Below the pieces are notes generated by a model that saw only the letters and a program-made list of their open reading frames with translations, made no database searches and was not told the origin of the DNA. The position numbers and the translations under genes are program-made. From Echinometra lucunter (lineage: Eukaryota > Echinodermata > Echinoidea > Camarodonta > Echinometridae): DNA of 64,000 nucleotides. Each line of letters opens with the position of its first letter. The first letter of the stretch is position 1. Below, one piece after another: positions 52,501 to 61,900 of this stretch. The stretch is from positions 1,552,640 through 1,616,639 of the forward strand of contig CM057171.1 in the NCBI GenBank assembly GCA_029962745.1, read 5' to 3'.

Positions 52501-55500
52501 TCAGAAAAACAGCCATGTTCATATATTTCTGTTTTTCTGTACAGGCCATCATTACTATAAATACCATAACTATAGTGGTTCATTCACTAGACACTCAATC
52601 ACAGGGCTGAGGGGTCAAATCCCAGCCCCAGTGTTGTCACTCTGTATTGACTTCATATACGCATGATCGTTCAAAATTTCGAGTAAAAAGGGGTCTTTTT
52701 TTTAGCATGTTCACAATTTTGAAAAAAAAAAAAGAGGGTTGTTTTCATGAGCTTGTACACGAAATTGAAAAAAAGGGTGTTTTTGAGCTTGTAGACCTCT
52801 ACTCAAAATTGAAAAAAAGGGTGTGTTTTTTTTTCTTCTGGTCCTCGTTTGCAAAAAGTGTTCTTGGAATGCCCCAAAAAAGGGGTGTTTTTTAAAGGCC
52901 AATATGTACCTGTTTTGTGCCAAATAGGGGTAAAAATGGCTGAAAATTTACTTGAAACACTGCGAAATAGGGGTCAAATTCCTTATGGCCGAACGATCAT
53001 GATTACACCTTTAAATATAGAGTGACAACACCGGGATCCCAGTCTGGTAACAAGTCTTTTGGTAAGACATATATCTATGTTTACCAGTCTCACCAAGGTG
53101 CTATTAAACTGGGTACCTGATAGGAGGCAAAGGTCAGTGTGATTGGGTTAGCATGTGCATGCGTGAATATAAAATGGGTGACTGGCTGGGATGCTCCCTA
53201 GGGAGTGAAGATTGTATACAGTAAAGTGAAGAATAGAAAATGTAAAATGGGTGACTGGCTGGGATGCTTCCTAGGGATTGAAGATTGTGTACAGTAAAGT
53301 GCAGAATAGAAAATGTAAAATGGATGACTGGCTGGGATGCTCCCTAGGGAGTGAAGATTGTGTACAGTAATGTGCAGAATAGAAAATGTAAAATGGATGA
53401 CTGGCTGGGATGCTTCCTAGGGAGTGAATATTGTTTACAGTAATGTGCAGAATAGAAAATGAATCCAATGATTGGGGTAACAATAATACTGCAAGCACTT
53501 TGATCAGTTTGTATCGTTGAAGCATTTTATGAGAAACTGGTATTAATCATTATCATCACAGCTATTAACCCATCCGTGACAGAGGTCCTCATTTTGTGGT
53601 TTGGCCTAATATCTTTTGATGCAAAGCCCTAAAAATCATACCAAATACATGAGCAGAGAGAGCACAAAAATCTACATTTACTGTGCCCATTTTGGTTGCG
53701 TCAATATTTGCTGTTTGATGCTGAAAATATTTCAAAGAAAAATAAGCATTAAAATCCTTAAATTGGCAATGCGATAGAGAGTTTAAAATCACCATTTTCC
53801 CCTGCCAATTGGCAACTTTTTGACTTCTCATCATAATTTCTGTCAATTTTTATTCATTTCAGATACATGACGTTTTATAAGAAAAATGTAGCAATAAAAT
53901 AAAAATGTTGGTGTTGCCAATTTGAAGAATAAAAGCTGATCAAATTAGGCTTTAAATAATTCCGGTCACGAATGGGTTAAAAAAGGCAAACCAACCTTGA
54001 TCAATTCTTGTTGCTTAGCATCGGCATCTCCTTTCTCTTGACCTTCATAAATCTGAAGCTTCTCCTCCAGTGATGCCCTCTCCTTGTCATACCTCTCCCT
54101 CTCCTCCCTCAAGAGGGCCTCCTTGGCTTCTAAGTCATCTGCAAGCTGTGTGATTCTCTCGTCCGTCGACTCCATCTTTGCTCGCATGTTCTCCATCACC
54201 TTGTTCAGATCATCAATGGCCTTGTCTTTCTGGTTGCACTCTTCCTGTAAGACCTTCAAAACAAAGTATGATTTAACATTAGGACTTGCACTGACCTTGT
54301 CTTTCTGGTTGCACTCTTCTTGCAGGACCTACAAAATAAATTCAATTCAGTTCAATTTCATTTTTTTTTCTTTTCTAAAACACAAAAATTGCCTGCAGAC
54401 TATGATTTTGAGTATGATAAGCACAAGGACTTGCATAGCCTTGTCATTCTGGTTACACTCTTCTAATGAGCCCTTCAAAATTAATTGTTTTACAAATTAT
54501 GAAATTTGGAAATTAAAGGACTTGCTTGACTTTCCAATTGCACCTGCCTGGAAGGAACTTCAAAATAAGTTATTTCATGTGTATGATTTATTTGTCTTTC
54601 TGTGTTTTAATAAATTTAATGTGTACAATTTGGTATACAATATGCAAAAGGAATGGCTTATCTGAGTGTTTTTGTCTTCTTGTAAGATCTTTAAAATATG
54701 TCATTAAATATGTATGATGAAATGTTAATATATAAGTGAAAGAACAGACTGTACAACTAGTTCAATGTGAGTTTTGTTTGTTTGTTTTTTTTTCCAGCAT
54801 GGAACTTGCTGCCCATGAAATTCTGTACATTATGAATAATTTGTTGATCTGGGACAGAATTCATTTCGTCATGTACCAGAGTTTTCTGATGAAAAATCAT
54901 TTTTCATATGATATCTTGTCCTGTTACACATTACTAAATTCTGATCTGTGCAAATCAGAACCACTTTCAAACTGGATTTCAAAAAAGTTAATTTCACAAG
55001 AACACAGGTGACAAAATGGGTGTTAGCATAGAAATAGAACATCAAACATAAAACACAGCAACGAAAATCAAAACATGTGCAGTTGTAGACAACAAACATG
55101 ACAAAGAAGCAATTAAAATCAACCATTACTACTACAACATGGAGAACAAATTAAATCCCACATATAATTTGGGCTACAATGATATGAATGTTAGAGAATG
55201 TGAGATGAAATTGAAAATTAAAGAACAAAGAGATGGAATATAAAAAGTATAATGTCAGAAAAAAGAATGAATAAGAAGCCTGCCATGCACAACTACTCAT
55301 ATGGTGTGTTGCAAGAAAGTTGCAATCGATTGCAAGTTGCAACTGATTGTCACTGGCCAATCAAAATCATTGTTGCATGCATGTCTTCTTAAAAGGGCAG
55401 ACCCTAAGCCAATCAGAATGGTTGTTTCAAAATTAGCAATTATTTGCAATTGATTGCAACTTTCTTGCAACACCCCATAAGACAAAATAAAATAAGTAAA

Positions 55501-55943
55501 TAATATCAGGAGGTGTTTCACAAAGACTATAACTGACTAAAATTGCTCTTAACTATGGCAGGCCATTCATGTCACTGTTTGCTTTCACCATTGGTCTCTC
55601 AAGGGATACGCAAATCATTGTCACAAATTTGAAGAATTTACTTTTTTTGTTTTCTTCATCAACGAACTATAAAAACAGTCAATTCTGCAGATTTGTGACC
55701 ATGATTTGCAAATCCTTTGAGAGAGCCATGGTGAAAGAAAACATTGGCATCAATGGCCAGCCATACTTACATGTCTTAGTCTGTGAAACACCCCCCCCCC
55801 CTGGTAACATGTGAACGAGCCAATGAGGTTAAGATTAGAAAACATATTTTACATTTCCCTCCACACTAAGCAACATGCAAAAGTAAGAAGAATAACATCA
55901 ATATTCCCATATACATTATGGCTATACAGAAGTTTATGCAAAA

Positions 55944-55977
<34 letters not shown>

Positions 55978-58900
55978 CAATTATGTAAATCTAAAAAGTG
56001 GTTGATGTTTTCAAAATAGCTGCAGTGTGAGAAAAAAATCACAATGAAAACTATGAAGAATGAGCTGTGTTTAATTAGAAATACAATTTACCAGCACAGA
56101 GCAGATAACTTGAACATAATTTGACTACCGGTAACTGTTCATCCCTTACTAGTATTTCTCATCTACAAACCTCTTCATGAATTAGGTGTACGCAAATTGA
56201 ACAACATATAAGATGAAAAGTATGATACTTCAAAAAGTGAAAAGCACTGGAGGACCTGTAACTAATGCTAATCTTTAACTACGTAGGGCAGACAATGCCT
56301 AAAGGCTAAAAAGCAGGTACAGTGAAAATTGCAAAATTAACAAAAAAATTGCCAAAGTGTGCTAAAAAAAAAGGAATAGAGTTTACACTGTGTTGCCAAT
56401 TAAGATTCTAATGATAAATTACAATGAAATCACTCTTATTCGAGAATGGCTGAAGGTATGCCTTTGAAAATGGACTCATAATAATCAGTAATTTATTTTT
56501 CTTTTTGCTCATGTATAATATACTTCTCTGCACTCTAGATCAATAGACAATGCAAAAGCATCTCAAAAGGCTTGTTCAGATATGATGTGAAAAACCTGTG
56601 ACAACCCCCCGACATTATTAGTGTTCAGATATGTCGCGGCAAATCACGCCACTTATGTTAATGAACGCGCATTAACGCATCAACGCTCAAATAATAATAA
56701 TAATAATAATCTGGGATATTTATATAGCACACGTATCCACCAAATAAGGTGCTCAAGGCGCTCCAATATTACCCCGGCTCAGCTAGGCTACCAATTGCAG
56801 TGCTTACAGCATTCAAGGAATTCCTTCCCGCCGGTACCTATTTACACCTGGGTGGAGAGTGGCAAATGTAGATTAATGTCTTGCTAAAGGACATTAGTGC
56901 TGCGGTGGGATTCAAACCCTGGACCTCGTGGTTCACAGTCCGGGGACTTATCCACTGATCCACAACACCTCATATAAGAGATTTTTGTCAAAAGTTGTGC
57001 ATACAAACTCATAATATCCTATTTTGTGCTAACTTTTCAAGAATTCGATTGGTCTAAAGCTTTTTAATAATAATATACAGTTCTTGTATAGCGCATATCA
57101 CATTATGATATAACGTCTCTATGCGCTTCCAAAGGACTTGGATATTATTACCCCAGCTTTAGCCCGGCAGCCTTTTACAGCGTGCAAGCATTTCAAGGAA
57201 TGAATTCCTGCCAGGTACCCATTCACCTCACCTGGGTTGAGTGCAGCACGATGTGGGTGAATTTCTTGCTGAAGGAAATTAACGCCATGGCTGGGATTCG
57301 AACCCACGACCCTCTGATTGAAAGCTGAGAGTCAGAACCACCAGACCACGACGCTTCAACCAGGAGGCCACCAGGAGGCAAGAAATGCCTCTTGCCTTAG
57401 TGACTTTTTTTTTGCCGCCTCATACTCCATTGACTTGTACACTGAAAATGTCATAGGGGTTTGTCACGCGGGTTTGTTGCGTCATATCTGATCTAGCCTT
57501 AAAAGGAGACTATGTACTGATATGGGTTAATAAATATATTTGCTTGTAGATCAATCTGGCTTATTATTGAGGGCAGCAGAAGATCAGCCAAAACTGCGGT
57601 GTCTCCAAAGAGTTAGTGCAGTGCATTTCTGAGGTGTCCCGCAGCTGTATGTAGCATGCAAGCGTGCGCTTTATTATGTTGATAGCGCGAGCAGTAGAGA
57701 AATCCCTTCCCAACCATAGAGTTATATAATTATGCACTAACTTGGAGACTTTGCAGTAATGGCGCTGCCCACAAATCGCTTCTCTGATCGGTCTATACAT
57801 TACTGTGAAACTGCAAATCATACTAGAACAAGCAAACACGATGCTACAGCAAGCAAAGCTAATCTTACCTTGATTGCCTTATCTCTACCCTCTATGACCT
57901 CTCCTTGATCTTGGGTCATCATCTGAGCACCATGAGCTTGATGCTCTAAGACTGACACTCTCTCACTCTGTTCCAGGATTAGCTGGTCCTTACGCATTAG
58001 CTGTTCTAGGACTTCCTGGTACCTGCCCTCTTCCTCATGCAATAATTTCTAGGTTTGAGGGATTAATCACAAGTTACATATATATGTGCCTGATATAGTT
58101 TGCTAGATCCAACACGGGGAAAGAGGACTTTTGAATTTCCAGATGCATTCCATTATCAAAAAGTCATAGGGGAAAACACCCAACATGTTTCACAAATAGA
58201 TCGGAACATGTTGATCATCGTGGTATCAAGATGAGAGAGTACTAGAGTGAATCAGTTGTCACACGATGTAGCAAACGAAAAGGGATTGCGATGTTTCGGC
58301 TGCAACTGCTAGCCTTCATCAGGCAATGTAGAATGAGCGCGGCCAGCGCTCCGAACAATAGCAGCAGCATCGCGGTGCCAACCAATCACGGGGGCACTCC
58401 CGGTGCGGTTAACGCTCGTGACCGCTATAAAAGACGCGTGCACGGCGCTCATTCTACATTGCCTGATGAAGGCTAGCAGTTGCAGCTGAAACGTCGCAAT
58501 CTCTTTTCGTTTGCTACATCGTGTGACAACTGATTCACTCTAGTACTGTCTCATGTTTCACAAAGACAGCTTAATATACCTTTCCTCATTTCTTTCTTAT
58601 TCAATGCCCATAAAGAACTCCCTAGAGAGAAGAAACTTGGTGAGATTGTAATGATTGTAGAAATAAAATCATGCAAGGATTAAATGTTGATGAGAGGAAA
58701 AAAACAAATTGAGAGCAAACATGCATTTTGCTTTCTTTCTTCTCATGTAAATGGATTACTATGCCAGTTTATTAAGAATATTTGATGATACATGCATAAT
58801 AAAAGAAGATATGAGCATGAATACATGTTATATTCCTTATTTGTTAAATACTTAATGATTACAAAACAAAATTAAACAATACTGGACAGAACAAACAAAC

Positions 58901-61900
58901 ATGAACAGACAATAAAACACAGATCCTCATCAGAATATTATATGTTCATACTTTTTACTGTTTCTTTCTGTCAAGAAATTCCTCAAATTCTATCTATTCT
59001 TTTAGAGAACAATGGATTGTATAGACTAAACTGATCTTCATGAGGTGATAAATTATTGTCTGAGTGGCCCAAACATGTGGAGTAGTGTGTACAGCACTTT
59101 GTAACTGCAAGGAAAAGGCACTCTATCAAATGACTTTGAGATTGGATGGGTTAAGTGTGATAAATGAGAAGAAAAGAGAATTTTTTTTTTCATAAGACAG
59201 GGAAATATCAATAAATCGTATTTTTTGGTTGACTGCCAGGTGCAATAAAAGATTATTCTCTCAGTGGCACCTAATCTTTGTATTATGTGGAATAATCTCT
59301 GACTGGTGTGTATGCCACCATGAGTGGTTAATCACAAAATTACAGCCCTTTGAAGAGGTGATATTTTCATGCAAAATTACTCAGCATATCAGCAGGAAAC
59401 ACATCAGAGTATTCCGAAAATGGTTGCAAATCTTTGCTTTAACTTCAATAATGGAAAATAGCAACATCTATTATTTGGAAATATATACCCCAAATGGGGC
59501 CTAAAGATGAGCATAATTTTAAAAAATGATTCCCTCATCCATTCATGTTACCTCTAAGTCGGTTATCTTGTTCTTTAGTTGAGCTGTAGGACCAGTATCC
59601 ATGACAACGGCTGCGCCTCCGCTCCTGAGAGCCTCCAGCATTGCATCTCGTTTCTCAATAGTTTTGTCCTTTTCCTGCAGTTGTTGAAGAATGAAGAAAC
59701 AAAATCGTACATTAGAGTAGTCACATAACCATTGCAATCAATAACAATGGTTTGGGAGCATGTTACATTAAGGTCTTGGCATTGATGTGTTGTTAGTCTG
59801 GTTGTTGGTGCATTGTTAGTGTGACATGGTTCCCTATTCTACTACTGCTTTTAATTAACCACCATTAATGCTAAATGTACATTTTTCTTTCCTTCTTTCT
59901 TCATTTTTCTTTTTCATCTTTCATTCTTTATTTATTTTCTCTCTTCTTCTTTGTCTTTTCTTTCTTTCTTCTTCTTCCTCTATTCTTCTTTTTCTTTTTC
60001 TTCTTCTTCTTCTTCATCATTTTCATTTATTTTTCTTTCTTCTTCCTTTTTTCTTCTTCTTCTTGTCCTTCTTCCTTTCTCCTCTTCTTTTCTTTCTCAT
60101 TCTTCCCCTCATTCTACTTCTCCACTGCATGACCAGTAGGTTGTAAGAATCTCCTGGATTCTTTGCACTCACCAGAAGTTCAACTATCCTATTCCTTTTC
60201 AGTTCAATCTTATCAATCCTCCTTTCATACTGCTCTATCCTGCTATCTCCCTCATTCATAAGGTGCGTTCAGATATGATACGACTTTGCGCCACCACATT
60301 GTGCCGGCACATTTTTTGTGTTCAGATATGATGCGACTTGGTGCAGCAACTCTCATAAGAGAGAATTTTGTCAAAAATATCTCACAACAACAGTTTTTGC
60401 ACTAACTTTTCAGGAATTTGTTTGGCTTTTTTTTTTTGCAGCCAGGCAGCAAACCAACTGTGTCCTGCCTCGGCAACATTTTTTTGTCACCCCATACCCC
60501 ATAGACCTGTACACAAAAAAGGTGGCGGCACAAAGTCGCATCATATCTGAACGCACCTTTACTCACCTCAAGTTCAGCTATTCTATTCCTTTCCTGTCCT
60601 TCAAGCTCATCAATCCTCCTTTCACACTGCTCTATCCTACTATCTCTCTCATTCAGTAGCTCCTGCTTGGCATTCACAACCTCCTCGAGCTTATTCCTCT
60701 TCTCTATACTGTCACCGAGGGCGCTTTCCTTCTCGTCAAGTTTCTTCTTCAAGAGTAGGAGTTTCCCACGATTGGAAGCATCATCTCCGCCTCCTCCATC
60801 ATCCTTAAATTACATAAAAACAAAACAACAACACATATCATTGTTGGTAAGTGAATAAATACACATCACGGCCTAGTTGGTCTTGCTCACTGGACTGTGA
60901 ATCACCAGGGCACAGGGATCAAATTCCTGGCAAATCCCGAACATTTTATAAAAGTAATTCAAATTTGGCACATGTGACCCAGTACAGGTAAAAATCATTC
61001 CTTGAAATGACCCGATAACTGCTCCCAGTGTTACAGTCTAGTAACAATTTCAAAACCTCGGAAAAACGTAGGGACATTATATCATAATGTGATATATCAT
61101 TGTCAAACACAGTAACTTAATGAAAATAAATGAATGAAAATTTAAAGATAGTGTATAGTTTGGGGAAATCTATAAAAAGTAACTTTCACTGTGTGAATTC
61201 ATTGCCAGATGATATGAAAAATTGTATCCTAAAACTATTATGTGAAGAATATTACATAAAACTCACTTAAGTGGGTGTATTTTACAATCCAAATGTCAAA
61301 ACTTAGTTTTCAGTCCCCGAAAACTTCACCGAACGCAGCATCACACAGTGCCTGCACACGGGTAAAGCTAACAGGAATTTTATTTTGCAATAAACAAAAT
61401 GAAGCGATGTGAATGTGGGAGCCGTCGGCGTGCAAGGGTCGTAGCGCACAGCTGGGTATACCCATTCTACTGCGTTCCTTTCAGACATTTAAACTAAAAC
61501 TCATCGTAAATTGGCTTTAAGCTTACATGAATAAAAGAATTCAGTAGTCATCAGGTTAAAGGCATTGGATAACTTTGTGAGACGCTGATTTAAAAAATTC
61601 TCAAACTAAGATGAAACATGTCTATGAGTACTTGTATTTGTACTCAAAACCCATGAAACCAACCATAATTTGGAATGAAAAAGTGTAAGTTAGACGCAAA
61701 TGGCGATTTTATTATCCTTCGTCTCACGAGACAATCACTAAGAGGACCACTTTGCTTGAATTTGAAAATTCCGTTATGTGCCTCCCGCTGCGTGATTCCC
61801 CAATACACACAGTACGGTAAGGTGAGTCATACGCACATGCGCACTCCTTATATCTATTCTGTGCAACCGACCCTCGTATCTTTTTCAAACATTGGCTTAC

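Larger units (their letters stand above)
56567..57500. mobile_element. Inverted-repeat element AAGGCTNGNTCAGATATGA, with two nested SINEs
   Basis: Left AAGGCTTGTTCAGATATGATG and right CGTCATATCTGATCTAGCCTT. Related to 60260-60559 by the TTCAGATATGATGCGAC motif. SINEs at 56692-56970 and 57066-57355 are inserted inside. Confidence 0.75.
58230..58554. mobile_element. Snap-back element with hammerhead-like arms and promoter-like centre
   Basis: Arms of about 105 bp (ACTAGAGTGAATCAGTTGTC...; complement at the right) flank a 110-bp GC-richer centre with CCAAT (58382-58386) and TATAAAAG (58426-58433). Each arm contains a CTGATGA...GAAAC motif. The organisation resembles Penelope-like terminal repeats, known to carry hammerhead ribozymes, but no reverse transcriptase is present. 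Confidence 0.7.

Noticed and set aside
57119..57307. 62-residue frame MGSNPSHGVN...
   Set aside because: Translation of a tRNA-derived SINE; the start corresponds to the B-box.
58291..58476. 61-residue frame across the snap-back element
   Set aside because: The C-terminal LPDEG is the hammerhead-like CTGATGAAGG read as codons; the palindrome explains the sequence better than a protein.
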